Assembly: GCA_963855995.1 (NCBI GenBank)
Contig: OY979731.1
Location: forward strand, 5,240,942-5,304,941
DNA from: Muricea muricata
Taxonomy: Eukaryota > Cnidaria > Anthozoa > Malacalcyonacea > Plexauridae
Direction: 5' to 3'
Length of the DNA: 64,000 nucleotides
Positions 25,701-39,513 of the stretch are shown in pieces. Each line of letters starts with the position of its first letter. Position 1 is the stretch's first letter. A program made the translations under genes and the position numbers. The notes beneath the pieces were generated by a model. The model had not been told where the DNA came from. It searched no databases and saw only the letters and a list, made by a program, of their open reading frames with translations.

Positions 25701-27142
25701 CTTGTAAACTCAAAAGAAACGACCTTAGAACCATCAAAATCGCGTTTTAAGCGCTCAAAAAGCGATTTGAGCGTAAAAACATGCTCAAATCACCAACTAA
25801 AAATTGCTATCTTAAATCGACCACGGCGACGTTTTAGAGCTTAAAATGGTGTTTTTAGTGCTAGAGTGAACGAGTTGAGCACATTCATGTACTGTAATCG
25901 CGGACCTAAAAGAGACCTTCTAAATGGAATTTGCAGATTTTAGAAAGTCGGGAATCATGTTTTCGGCGCTCAAACCATCGAGATGAGCGAAATAACATGT
26001 TGAAATAAGAAACCTATAACTTGCTTATAAACTCAAAAGAAAGGATCTTAGCACCATCAAAATCGCGTTTTAAGCCTTCTAAAAGCGACTTGAGCGTAAA
26101 AACATGTTCAAATAACTAACTATAAATTGCTGTCTTAAATCGATAACGGCGACGTTTTACAGCTTAAAATGGTGTTTTCAGTGCTAAAGTGAACGAGTTG
26201 AGCGCAATGATGTACTGCAATCACAGATCTGAAAGAGGCCTTCTAAATGGATATTGCAGAATTTAGCAAGTCGGGAATCATGTTTTCTGCGCTCAAACCA
26301 TCGAGAAGAGCGAAACAACATGTTGAAATGAGAAACCTATAATTTGCTTATAAACTGAAAAGAAAAAATCTTAGAACCATCAAAATCGCGTTTTAAGCGT
26401 TCTAGAAGCGATTTTAGCGTGAAAACATGCGCAAATCACTAACTAAAAATTGCCGTCTTAAATCGATCACGGCGACGTTTTACAGCTTAAAATGCTGTTT
26501 TCAGTGCTAAAGTGAACGAGTTGAGCGCAATGATGTACTGCAATCACGGATGTAAAAGACACCTTCTAAATGGAAATTGAAGAACTTACCAAGTCGGGAA
26601 TCATGAATTCGGCGCTCAAACCATCGAGATGAATGACACAACATGTTGAAATGAGAAACCTATAACTTTCTTGTAAACTGAAAAGAAACGATCTTAGAAG
26701 CATCAAAATCGCGTTTTAAGCGTTCTAGAAGCGATTTGGGCGGGAAAACATGCTCAAATCACTAACTAAAAATTGCCGTCTTAAATCGATCACATCGACG
26801 TTTTACAGCTTAAAATGCTGTTTTCAGTGCTAAAGTGAACGAGTTGAGCGCAATGATGTACTGCAATGACGGATCTTAAAAAAGACCTTCTAATTTGATA
26901 TTGCAGAACTTAGCAAGTCGGGAATCATGTTTTCGGCGCTTAAACCATCGAGATGACCGAAACAACATGTTGAAATGTGAAACCTATAACTTGCTTGTAA
27001 ACTGAAAAGAAACGACCTTAGAACCATCAAAATCGCGTTTTAAGCCTTCTAGAAGCGATTTGAGCGTGAAAACATGCTCAAATCGCTAACTAAAAATTGC
27101 CGTCTTAAATCGATCACGGCGACGTTTTACAGCTTAAAATGC
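20137..27142 (+). repeat. Eleven-monomer tandem duplication (period 3554 bp)
   Basis: 20137-23588 recurs at 23691-27142 with no difference seen by eye. It overlaps the second 10-mer copy, so parts of this stretch are present three times in a row (for example near 18824, 22054 and 25608). The left junction is AGTCAAGAATC versus AGTCGGGAATC; the right junction is ATGCTG versus ATGCGG at 23589/27143. Within it, 22708-23588 is related to 8174-9054 (spacing 14,534 bp, 45 monomers), so the 11-mer arose after an older segment was brought in. Confidence 0.88.
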
Positions 27143-30100
27143 GGTTTTCAGTGCTAAAGTGAACGAGTTGAGCGCAATGATGTACTGCAATCACGGATCT
27201 AAAAGAGACCTTCTAAATGGATATTGCAGAACTTAGCAAGTCGAGAATCATGTTTACGGCGGTCAAACCATCGAGATGACCGAAACAACATGTTGAAATG
27301 TGAAACCTATAACTTGCTTGTAAACTCAAAAGAAACGACCTTAGAACCATCAAAATCGCGTTTTAAGCGTGCTAAAAGCGATTTGAGCGTAAAAACATGC
27401 TCAAATCACCAACAAAAAATTGCCGTCTTAAATCGATCACGGCGACGTTTTAAAGCTTAAAATAATGTTTTCAGTGCTAAAGTGAACGAGTTTAGCGCAA
27501 TGATGTACTGCAATCACCGACCTAAAAGAGACCTTCTAAATGGAAATTGTAGAACTTAGCAAGTCGGCAATCATGTTTTCGGCACTCAAACCATCGAGAT
27601 GAATGAAACAACATGTTGAAATGAGAAACCTATAACTTGCTTGTAAACTGAAAAGAAACGATCTTAGAAGCATCAAAATCGCGTTTTAAGCGTTCTAAAA
27701 GCGATTTGAGAGTAAAAACATACTCAAATCACCACCTAAAAATTGCCGTTTTAAATCGATCACGGCGACGTTTTAAAGCTTAAAATAATGTTTTCAGTGC
27801 TAAAGTGAACGAGTTTAGCGCAATGATGTACTGCAATCACGGACCTAAAAGAGACCTTCTAAATGGAATTTGCAGAACTTAGCAAGTCGGGAATCATGTT
27901 TTCGGCGCTAAAACCATCGAGATGAGCGAAATAACATGTTGAAATGAGAAACCTATAACTTGCTTGTAAACTGAAAAGAAACGATCTTAGAACCATCAAA
28001 ATCGCGTTTTAAGCCTTCTAGAAGCGATTTGAGCGTGAAAACATGCTCAAATCACTAACTAAAAATTGCCGTCTTAAATCGATCACGGCGACGTTTTACA
28101 GCTTAAAATTCGGTTTTCAGTGCTAAAGTGAACGAGTTGAGCGCAATGATGTACTGCAATCACGGATCTAAAAGAGACCTTCTAAATGGATATTGCAGAA
28201 CTTAGCAAGTCGAGAATCATGTTTACGGCAGTCAAACCATCGAGATGACCGAAACAACATGTTGAAATGTGAAACCTATAACTTGCTTGTAAACTCAAAA
28301 GAAACGACCTTAGAACCATCAAAATCGCGTTTTAAGCGCTCAAAAAGCGATTTGAGCGTGAAAACATGCTCAAATCACCAACTAAAAATTGCTATCTTAA
28401 ATCGACCACGGCGACGTTTTAGAGCTTAAAATGGTGTTTTTAGTGCTAGAGTGAACGAGTTGAGCACATTCATGTACTGTAATCACGGACCTAAAAGAGA
28501 CCTTCTAAATGGAATTTGCAGAACTTAGAAAGTCGGGAATCATGTTTTCGGCGCTCAAACCATCGAGATGAGCGAAATAACATGTTGAAATAAGAAACCT
28601 ATAACTTGCTTATAAACTCAAAAGAAAGGATCTTAGCACCATAAAAATCGCGTTTTAAGCGTTCTAGAAGCCATTTGAGCGTAAAAACATGCTCAAATCA
28701 CCAAATAAAAATTGCCGTTTTAGATCGACCACGGCGACGTTTTAGAGCTTAAAATGGTGTTTTCAGTGCTAAAGTGAACGAGTTGAGCGCATTATGTACT
28801 GCAATCACGGACCTAAAAGAGACCTTCTAAATGGAAATTGCAGAACTTAGCAAGTCAGGAATCATGTTTTCGGCGCTCATACCATCGAGATGAGCGAAAC
28901 AACATGTTAAAATGAGAAACCTATAACTTGCTTGTAAACTGAAAAGAAACGAAGTTAGAACCATAAAAGTCGCGTTTTAAGCGTTCTAGAAGCGATTTGA
29001 GCGTAAAAAAATGCTCAAATCACCAACTAAAAATTGCCGTCTTAAAACGACCATGGCGACGTTTTAGAGCTTAAAATGGTGTTTTTAGTGCTAGAGTGAA
29101 CGAGTTGAGTGCAATGATGTACTGCAATCACGAACCTAAAAGAGACTTTCTAAATGGAATTTGCAGAACTTAGCAAGTCGGGAATCATGTTTTCGGCGCT
29201 CAAACCATCGGGATGAGCGAAATAACATGTTGAAATGAGAAACCTATAACTTGCTTGTAAACTTAAAAGAAACGATCTTAGAACCATCAAAATCGCGTTT
29301 TAAGCCTTCTAGAAGCGATTTGAGCGTGAAAACATGCTCAAATCACTAACTAAAAATTGCCGTCTTAAATCGATCACATCGACGTTTTACAGCTTAAAAT
29401 GCTGTTTTCAGTGCTAAAGTGAACGAGTTGAGCGCAATGATGTACTGCAATGACGGATCTTAAAAAAGACCTTCTAATTTGATATTGCAGAACTTAGCAA
29501 GTCGGGAATCATGTTTTCGGCGCTTAAACCATCGAGATGACCGAAACAACATGTTGAAATGTGAAACCTATAACTTGCTTGTAAACTGAAAAGAAACGAC
29601 CTTAGAACCATCAAAATCGCGTTTTAAGCCTTCTAGAAGCAATTTGAGCGTGAAAACATGCTCAAATCACTAACTAAAAATTGCCGTCTTAAATCGATCA
29701 CGGCGACGTTTTACAGCTTAAAATGCGGTTTTCAGTGCTAAACTGAACGAGTTGAGCGCAATGATGTACTGCAATCACGGATCTAAAAGAGACCTTCTAA
29801 ATGGATATTGCAGAACTTAGCAAGTCGAGAATCATGTTTACGGCGGTCAAACCATCGAGATGACCGAAACAACATGTTGAAATGTGAAACCTATAACTTG
29901 CTTGTAAACTCAAAAGAAACGACCTTAGAACCATCAAAATTGCGTTTTAAGCGTGCTAAAAGCGATTTGAGCCTAAAAACATGCTCAAATCACCAACAAA
30001 AAATTGCCGTCTTAAATCGATCACGGCGACGTTTTAAAGCTTAAAATAATGTTTTCAGTGCTAAAGTGAACGAGTTTAGCGCAATGATGTACTGCAATCA

Positions 30101-30480
30101 CCGACCTAAAAGAGACCTTCTAAATGGAAATTGCAGAACTTAGCAAGTCGGCAATCATGTTTTCGGCACTCAAACCATCGAGATGAATGAAACAACATGT
30201 TGAAATGAGAAACCTAGAACTTGCTTGTAAACTGAAAAGAAACGATCTTAGAAGCATCAAAATCGCGTTTTAAGCGTTCTAAAAGCGATTTGAGAGTAAA
30301 AACATACTCAAATCACCACCTAAAATTTGCCGTCTTAAATCGATCACGGCGACGTTTTAAAGCTTAAAATAATGTTTTCAGTGCTAAAGTGAACGAGTTT
30401 AGCGCAATGATGTACTGCAATCACGGACCTAAAAGAGACCTTCTAAATGGAATTTGCAGAACTTAGCAAGTCGGGAATCA
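26053..30480 (+). repeat. Long segment, copy 2 (of 7965-12392)
   Basis: Second copy of the 4.43-kb segment at 56 monomers distance. Its first kilobase overlaps the end of the 11-mer duplication, which shows that the boundaries of successive amplification events are nested rather than shared. Confidence 0.85.
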
Positions 30481-31285
30481 TCTTTTCGGCGCTAAAACCA
30501 TCGAGATGAGCGAAATAACATGTTGAAATGAGAAACCTATAACTTGCTTGTAAACTGAAAAGAAACGATCTTAGAACCATCAAAATCGCGTTTTAAGCCT
30601 TCTAGAAGCGATTTGAGCGTGAAAACATGCTCAAATCACTAACTAAAAATTGCCGTCTTAAATCGATCACGGCGACGTTTTACAGCTTAAAATGCGGTTT
30701 TCAGTGCTAAAGTGAACGAGTTGAGCGCAATGATGTACTGCAATCACGGATCTAAAAGAGACCTTCTAAATGGATATTGCAGAACTTAGCAAGTCGAGAA
30801 TCATGTTTACGGCAGTCAAACCATCGAGATGACCGAAACAACATGTTGAAATGTGAAACCTATAACTTGCTTGTAAACTCAAAAGAAACGACCTTAGAAC
30901 CATCAAAATCGCGTTTTAAGCGCTCAAAAAGCGATTTGAGCGTAAAAACATGCTCAAATCACCAACTAAAAATTGCTATCTTAAATCGACCACGGCGACG
31001 TTTTAGAGCTTAAAATGGTGTTTTTAGTGCTAGAGTGAACGAGTTGAGCACATTCATGTACTGTAATCACGGACCTAAAAGAGACCTTCTAAATGGAATT
31101 TGCAGAACTTAGAAAGTCGGGAATCATGTTTTCGGCGCTCAAACCATCGAGATGAGCGAAATAACATGTTGAAATAAGAAACCTATAACTTGCTTATAAA
31201 CTCAAAAGAAAGGATCTTAGCACCATAAAAATCGCGTTTTAAGCGTTCTAGAAGCCATTTGAGCGTAAAAACATGCTCAAATCAC
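26744..31285 (+). repeat. Eight-monomer higher-order repeat, about 1.8 copies (period 2584 bp)
   Basis: 26744-28701 aligns with 29328-31285. Differences include AGCGATTTGAGC versus AGCAATTTGAGC, GTGCTAAAGTG versus GTGCTAAACTG and GAGCGTG versus GAGCGTA near 28358/30942. It includes the ATGCGG and GGCAGTCAAACC subtypes. The same 8-mer spacing is seen in the related segment at 8656-12392, so the 8-mer predates the 56-monomer duplication. Confidence 0.8.
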
Positions 31286-33113
31286 TAACTAAAAATTTCC
31301 GTCTTAAATCGATCACGGCGACGTTTTACAGCTTAAAATGCGGTTTTCAGTGCTAAGTGAACGAGTTGAGCGCAATGATGTACTGCAATCACGGATCTAA
31401 AAGAGACCTTCTAAATGGATATTGCAGAACTTAGCAAGTCGAGAATCATGTTTACGGCGGTCAAACCATCGAGATGACCGAAACAACATGTTGAAATGTG
31501 AAACCTATAACTTGCTTGTAAACTCAAAAGAAACGACCTTAGAACCATCAAAATCGCGTTTTAAGCGTGCTAAAAGCGATTTGAGCGTAAAAACATGCTC
31601 AAATCACCAACAAAAAATTGCCGTCTTAAATCGATCACGGCGACGTTTTAAAGCTTAAAATAATGTTTTCAGTGCTAAAGTGAACGAGTTGAGCGCAATG
31701 ATGTACTGCAATCACGGACCTAAAAGAGACCTTCTAAATGGAAATTGCAGAACTTAGCAAGTCGGCAATCATGTTTTCGGCGCTCAAACCATCGAGATGA
31801 ATGAAACAACATGTTGAAATGAGAAACCTATAACTTGCTTGTAAACTGAAAAGAAACGATCTTAGAAGCATCAAAATCGCATTTTAAGCGTTCTAAAAGC
31901 GATTTGAGAGTAAAAACATACTCAAATCACCACCTAAAAATTGCCGTCTTAAATCGATCACGGCGACGTTTTAAAGCTTAAATTAATGTTTTCAGTGCTA
32001 AAGTGAACGAGTTTAGCGCAATGATGTACTGCAATCAGGGATCTAAAAGAGACCTTCTAAATGGAATTTGCACAACTTAGCAAGTCGGGAATTATGTTTT
32101 CGGCGCTAAAACCATCGAGATGAGCGAAATAACATGTTGAAATGAGAAACCTATAACTTTCTTGTAAACTGAAAAGAAACGATCTTAGAACCATCAAAAT
32201 CGCGTTTTAAGCCTTCTAGAAGCGATTTGAGCGTGAAAACATGCTCCAATCACTAACTAAAAATTGCCGTCTTAAATCGATCACGGCGACGTTTTACAGC
32301 TTAAAATGCGGTTTTCAGTGCTAAAGTGAACGAGTTGAGCGCAATGATGTACTGCAATCACGGATCTAAAAGAGACCTTCTAAATGGAAATTGCAGAACT
32401 TAGCAAGTCGGGAATCATGATTTCGGCGCTAAAACCATCGAGATGAATGACACAACATGTTGAAATGAGAAACCTATAACTTTCTTGTAAACTGAAAAGA
32501 AACGATCTTAGAAGCATCAAAATCGCGTTTTAAGCGTTCTAGAAGCGATTTGAGCGGGAAAACATGCTCAAATCACTAACTAAAAATTGCCGTCTTAAAT
32601 CGATCACATCGACGTTTTACAGCTTAAAATGCTGTTTTCAGTGCTAAAGTGAACGAGTTGAGCGCAATGATGTACTGCAATGACGGATCTTAAAAAAGAC
32701 CTTCTAATTTGATATTGCAGAACTTAGCAAGTCGGGAATCAAGTTTTCGGCGCTCAAACCATCGAGATGACCGAAATAACATGTTGAAATGTGAAACCTA
32801 TAACTTGCTTGTAAACTGAAAAGAAACGACCTTAGAACCATCAAAATCGCGTTTTAAGCGTTCTAGAAGGAATTTGAGCGTGAAAAAATGCTCAAATCAC
32901 CAACTTAAAATTGCCGTCTTAAATCGACCACGGCGACGTTTTAGAGCTTAAAATGGTGTTTTTAGTCCGATAGTGAACGAGTTGAGCGCAATGATGTACT
33001 GCAATCACGGACCTAAAAGAGACCTTCTAAATGGAATTTGCAGAACTTACCAAGTCGGGAATCATGATTTCGGCGCTGAAACCATCGAGATGAATGAAAA
33101 AACATGTTGAAAG
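31286..33113 (+). repeat. Mosaic tract with more diverged monomers
   Basis: The order of subtypes follows no simple period. Private changes include a one-base deletion in GTGCTAAGTGAAC near 31350, CTTAAATTAATG near 31980 and TTTAGTCCGATAGTG near 32960. The last resembles the TTTAGTCCTATAGTG variant of the 12-mer near 55570. It may be an older, less homogenised stretch. Confidence 0.65.
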
Positions 33114-36100
33114 GAGAAACCTATAACTTGCTTGTAAACTGAAAAGAAACGATCTTAGAACCATCAAAATCGCGTTTTAGGCGTTCTAGAAGCAATTTGA
33201 GCGTGAAAACATGTTAAAATCACTAACTAAATTGCCGTCTTAAATCGATCACATCCACGTTTTACAGCTTGAAATGCTGTTTTCAGTGCTAAAGTGAACG
33301 AGTTGAGCGCAATGATGTACTGCAATGACGGTTCTAAAAAAAGACCTTCTAATTTTATATTGCAGAACTTAGCAAGTCGGGAATCATGTTTTTGGCGCTC
33401 AAACCATCGAAATGAGCGAAATAACATGTTGAAATGAGAAACCTATAACTTTCTTTTAAACTTAAAAGAAACGACCTTAGAACCATCAAAATCGCGTTTT
33501 AAGCGCTCAAAAAGCGATTTGAGCGTAAAAACATGCTCAAATCACCAACTAAAAATTGCTATCTTAAATCGACCACGGCGACGTTTTAGAGCTTAAAATG
33601 GTGTTTTTAGTGCTAGAACGAACGAGTTTAGCGCAATGATGTACTGCAATCAGGGACCTAAAAGAGACCTTCTAAATGGAAATTGCAGAACTTACCAAGT
33701 CGGGAATCATGATTTCGGCGCTCAAACCATCGAGATGAATGACACAACATGTTGAAATGAGAAACCTATAACTTTCTTGTAAACTGAAAAGAAACGATCT
33801 TAGAAGAATCAAAATCGCGTTTTAAGCGTTCTAGAAGCGATTTGAGCGGGAAAACATGCTCAAATCACTAACTAAAAATTGCCGTCTTAAATCGATCACA
33901 TCGACGTTTTACAGCTTAAAATGCTGTTTTCAGTGCTAAAGTGAACGAGTTGAGCGCAATGATGTACTGCAATGACGGATCTTAAAAAAGACCTTCTAAT
34001 TTGATATTGCAGAACTTAGCAAGTCGGGAATCATGTTTTTGGCGCTCAAACCATCGAGATGACCGAAACAACATGTTGAAATGTGAAACCTATAACTTGC
34101 TTGTAAACTGAAAAGAAACGACCTTAGAACCATCAAAATTGCGTTTTAAGCCTTCTAGAAGCGATTTGAGCGTGAAAACATGCTCAAATCACTAACTAAA
34201 AATTGCCGTCTTAAATCGATCACGGCGACGTTTTACAGCTTAAAATGCGGTTTTCAGTGCTAAAGTGAACGAGTTGAGCGCAATGATGTACTGCAATCAC
34301 GGATCTAAAAGAGACCTTCTAAATGGATATTGCAGAACTTAGCAAGTCGAGAATCATGTTTACGGCGGTCAAACCATCGAGATGACCGAAACAACATGTT
34401 GAAATGTGAAACCTATAACTTGCTTGTAAACTAAAAAGAAACGACCTTAGAACCATCAAAATCGCGTTTTAAGCGTGCTAAAAGCGATTTGAGCGTAAAA
34501 ACATACTCAAATCACCACCTAAAAATTACCGTCTTAAATCGATCACGGCGACGTTTTAAAGCTTAAAATAATGTTTTCAGTGCTAAAGTGAACGAGTTTA
34601 GCGCAATGATGTACTGCAATCACGGACCTAAAAGAGACCTTCTAAATGGAAATTGCAGAACTTAGCAAGTCGGCAATCATGTTTTCGGCGCTCAAACCAT
34701 CGAGATGAATGAAACAACATGTTGAAATGAGAAACCTATAACTTGCTTGTAAACTGAAAAGAAACGATCTTAGAACCATCAAAATCGCGTTTTAAGCGTT
34801 CTAGAAGCAATTTGAGCGTGAAAACATGTTAAAATCACTAATTAAATTGCCGTCTTAAATCGATCACATCCACGTTTTACAGCTTGAAATGCTGTTTTCA
34901 GTGCTAAAGTGAACGAGTTGAGCGCAATGATGTACTGCAATGACGGTTCTAAAAAAAGACCTTCTAATTTGTTATTGCAGAACTTAGCAAGTCGGGAATC
35001 ATGTTTTTGGCGCTCAAACCATCGAAATGAGCGAAATAACATGTTGAAATGAGAAACCTATAACTTGCTTGTAAACTCAAAAGAAACGACCTTAGAACCA
35101 TCAAAATCGCGTTTTAAGCGCTCAAAAAGAGGTTTGAAAGTAAAAACATGCTCAAATCACCAACTAAAAATTGCTATCTTAAATCGACCACGGCGACGTT
35201 TTAGAGCTTAAAATGGTGTTTTTAGTGCTAGAACGAACGAGTTGAGCGCAATGATGTACTGCAATCAGGGACCTAAAAGAGACCTTCTATATGGAAATTG
35301 CAGAACTTACCAAGTCGGGAATCATGATTTCGGCGCTCAAACCATCGAGATGAATGACACAACATGTTGAAATGAGAAACCTATAACTTTCTTGTAAACT
35401 GAAAAGAAACGATCTTAGAAGCATCAAAATCGCGTTTTAAGCGTTCTAGAAGCGATTTGAGCGGGAAAACATGCTCAAATCACTAACTAAAAATTGCCGT
35501 CTTAAATCGATCACATCGACGTTTTACAGCTTAAAATGCTGTTTTCAGTGCTAAAGTGAACGAGTTGAGCGCAATGATGTACTGCAATGACGGATCTTAA
35601 AAAAGACCTTCTAATTTGATATTGCAGAACTTAGCAAGTCGGGAATCATGTTTTCGGCGCTCAAACCATCGAGATGACCGAAACAACATGTTGAAATGTG
35701 AAACCTATAACTTGCTTGTAAACTGAAAAGAAACGACCTTAGAACCATCAAAATTGCGTTTTAAGCCTTCTAGAAGCGATTTGAGCGTGAAAACATGCTC
35801 AAATCACTAACTAAAAATTGCCGTCTTAAATCGATCACGGCGACGTTTTACAGCTTAAAATGCGGTTTTCAGTGCTAAAGTGAACGAGTTGAGCGCAATG
35901 ATGTACTGCAATCACGGATCTAAAAGAGACCTTCTGAATGGATATTGCAGAACTTAGCAAGTCGAGAATCATGTTTACGGCGGTCAAACCATCGAGATGA
36001 CCGAAACAACATGTTGAAATGTGAAACCTATAACTTGCTTGTAAACTAAAAAGAAACGACCTTAGAACCATCAAAATCGCGTTTTAAGCGTGCTAAAAGC

Positions 36101-36119
36101 GATTTGAGCGTAAAAACAT
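33114..36119 (+). repeat. Five-monomer higher-order repeat, two copies (period 1615 bp)
   Basis: 33114-34504 aligns with 34729-36119. Shared private features include a 4-base deletion giving TAAATTGCCG near 33227 and 34842, CACATCCACG, and CAGCTTGAAATG. The copies differ at more sites than the other HORs do, for example AAAGCGATTTGAGCG versus AAAGAGGTTTGAAAG near 33505/35120. This duplication therefore looks older or less well homogenised. Confidence 0.8.
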
Positions 36120-36186
36120 GCTCAAATCACCAACAAAAAATTGCCGTCTTAAATCGATCACGGCGACGTTTTAAAGCTTAAAATAA

Positions 36187-37217
36187 TGTTTTCAGTGCTA
36201 AAGTGAACGAGTTGAGCGCAATGATGTACTGCAATCACGGACCTAAAAGAGACCTTCTAAATGGAAATTGCAGAACTTAGCAAGTCGGCAATCATGTTTT
36301 CGGCGCTCAAACCATCGAGATGAATGAAACAACATGTTGAAATGAGAAACCTATAACTTGCTTGTAAACTGAAAAGAAACGATCTTAGAAGCATCAAAAT
36401 CGCGTTTTAAGCGTTCTAAAAGCGATTTGAGAGTAAAAACATACTCAAATCACCACCTAAAAATTACCGTCTTAAATCGATCACGGCGACGTTTTAAAGC
36501 TTAAAATAATGTTTTCAGTGCTAAAGTGAACGAGTTTAGCGCAATGATGTACTGCAATCACGGACCTAAAAGAGACCTTCTAAATGGAATTTGCAGAACT
36601 TAGCAAGTCGGGAATCATGTTTTCGGCGCTAAAACCATCGAGATGAGCGAAATAACATGTTGAAATGAGAAACCTATAACTTGCTTGTAAACTGAAAAGA
36701 AACGATCTTAGAACCATCAAAATCGCGTTTTAAGCCTTCTAGAAGCGATTTGAGCGTGAAAACATGCTCAAATCACTAACTAAAAATTGCCGTCTTAAAT
36801 CGATCACGGCGACGTTTTACAGCTTAAAATGCGGTTTTCAGTGCTAAAGTGAACGAGTTGAGCGCAATGATGTACTGCAATCACGGATCTAAAAGAGACC
36901 TTCTAAATGGATATTGCAGAACTTAGCAAGTCGAGAATCATGTTTACGGCGGTCAAACCATGGAGATGACCGAAACAACATGTTGAAATGTGAAACCTAT
37001 AACTTGCTTGTAAACTCAAAAGAAACGACCTTAAAACCATCAAAATCGCGTTTTAAGCGTGCTAAAAGCGATTTGAGCGTAAAAACATGCTCAAATCACC
37101 AACAAAAAATTGCCGTCTTAAATCGATAACGGCGACGTTTTAGAGCTTAAAATGATGTTTTCAGTGCTAAAGTGAATGAGTTGAGCGCAATGATGTACTG
37201 CAATCACGGATCTAAAA
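36187..37217 (+). repeat. Segment copied from the 2273-3303 type
   Basis: It aligns with 2273-3303 at a spacing of 33,914 bp (105 monomers), including the diagnostic GATCGATAACGG, TAGAGCTTAAAATGATG and GTGAATGAGTTG variants. Differences include CATGGAGATG near 36960 and CTTAAAACC near 37030. The match stops at 37218 (AAAAGAG versus AAAAAAG). Confidence 0.75.
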
Positions 37218-39513
37218 GAGACCTTCTAAGTGGAAATTGAAGAACTTAGCAAGTCGAGAATCATGTTTACGGCGCTCAAACCATCGAGATGACCGATATA
37301 ACATGTTGAAATGAGAAACCCATAACTTGCTTGTAAACTCAAAAGAAACGATCTTAGAATCATCAAAATCGCCTGTTAAGCGTTCTGGAAGAGATTTTAG
37401 CGTGAAAACATACTCAAATTACCACCTAAAAATTGCCGTCTTAAATCGATCACGGCGACGTTTTAAAGCTTAAAATGCTGTTTTCAGTGCTAAAGTGAAC
37501 CAGTTGAGCGCAATGATGTGCTGCCATCACGGACCTAAAAGAGACCTTCTAAATGGAATTTGCAGAACTTAGCAAGTCAAGAATCATGTTTTCGGCGCTC
37601 AAACCATCGAGATGAGCGAAATAACATGTTGAAATAAGAAACCTATAACTTGCTTGTAAACTGAAAAGAAACGATCTTAGAACCATCAAAATCGCGTTTT
37701 AAGCGTTCTAGAAGTGATTTGAGCGTAAAAACATGCTCAAATCACTAACTAAAAATTGCCGTCTTAAATCGATCAAGGCGACGTTTTACAGCTTAAAATG
37801 CTGTTTTCAGTGCTAAAGTGAACGAGTTGAGCGCAATGATGTACTGCAACCACGGATCTAAAAGAGACCTAAATGGAAATTGCAGAACTTAGCGAGTCGG
37901 CATTCATGTTTACGGCGCTCAAACCATCGAATTGAGCGAAATAACATGTTGAAATGAGAGACCCATAACTTGCTTGTAAACTGAAAAGAAACGATCTTAG
38001 AACCATCAAAATCGCGTGTTAAGCGTTCTGGAAGAGATTTTAGCGTGAAAACATACTCAAATTACCACCTAAAAGTTGCCGTCTTAAATCGATCACGGCG
38101 ACGTTTTAAAGCTTAAAATGCTGTTTTCAGTGCTAAAGTGAACGAGTTGAGCGCAATGATGTACTGCCATCACGGACCTAAAAGAGACCTTCTAAATGGA
38201 ATGTGCAGAACTTAGCAAGTCAAGAATCATGTTTTCGGCGCTCAAACCATCGAGATGAGCGAAATAACATGTTGAAATGAGAAACCTATAACTTGCTTGT
38301 AAACTGAAAAGAAACGATCTTAGAACCATCAAAATCGCGTTTTAAGCGTTCTAGAAGTTATTTGAGCGTGAAAACATGCTCAAATCAGCAACTAAAAATT
38401 GCCGTCTTAAATCGATCACGGCGACGTTTTAAAGCTTAAATAATGTTTTCAGTGCTAAAGTGAACGAGTTGAGCGCAATGATGTACTGCAATCACGGACC
38501 TAAAAGAGACATTCTAAATGGAATTTGCACAACTTAGCAAGTCGGAAATCATGTTTTCGGCGCTCAAACCATCGAGATGAGCGAAACAACATGTTGAATG
38601 AGAAACCTATAACTTGATTGTAAACTGAAAAGAAACGATCTTAGAACCATCAAAATCGCGTTTTAAGCCTTCTAAAAGCGACTTGAGCGTAAAAACATGT
38701 TCAAATAACTAACTATAAATTGCCGTCTTAAATCGATAACGGCGACGTTTTACAGCTTAAAATGGTGTTTTCAGTGCTAAAGTGAACGAGTTGAGCGCAA
38801 TGATGTACTGCAATCACGGATCTGAAAGAGGCCTTCTAAATGGATATTGCAGAACTTAGCAAGTCGGGAATCATGTTTTCTGCGCTCAAACCATCGAGAA
38901 GAGCGAAACAACATGTTGAAATGAGAAACCTATAATTTGCTTATAAACTGAAAAGAAAAAATCTTAGAACCATCAAAATCGCGTTTTAAGCGTTCTAGAA
39001 GCGATTTTAGCGTGAAAACATGCGCAAATCACTAACTAAAAATTGCCGTCTTAAATCGATCACGGCGACGTTTTACAGCTTAAAATGCTGTTTTCAGTGC
39101 TAAAGTGAACGAGTTGAGCGCAATGATGTACTGCAATCACGGATCTAAAAGAGACCTTCTAAATGGAAATTGAAGAACTTAGCAAGTCGGCAATCATGTT
39201 TACGGCGCTCAAACCATCAAAATGAGCGAAATAACATGTTGAAATGAGAAACCCATAACTTGCTTGTAAACTGAAAAGAAACGATCTTAAAACCATCAAA
39301 GTCGCGTTTTAAGCGTTCTGGAAGCGATTTGAGCGTGAAAACATACTCAAATCACCACCAAAAATTGCCGTCTTAAATCGATCACGGCGACGTTTTAAAG
39401 CTTAAAATAATGTTTTCAGTGCTAAAGTGAACGAGTTGAGCGCAATGATGTACTGCAATCACGGACCTAAAAGAGACCTTCTAAATGGAAATTGCAGAAC
39501 TTAGCAAGTCGGC
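37218..39513 (+). repeat. Mosaic tract with a one-monomer deletion
   Basis: About 38150-38400 follows 7140-7390, but the next monomer in the older series, the six-T subtype at about 7440-7760, is missing here. The tract continues with the CTTAAATAATG subtype. A 4-base deletion (GAGACCTAAATGG in place of GAGACCTTCTAAATGG) lies near 37870. The missing piece is a whole monomer, as expected for in-register unequal exchange. Confidence 0.65.
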
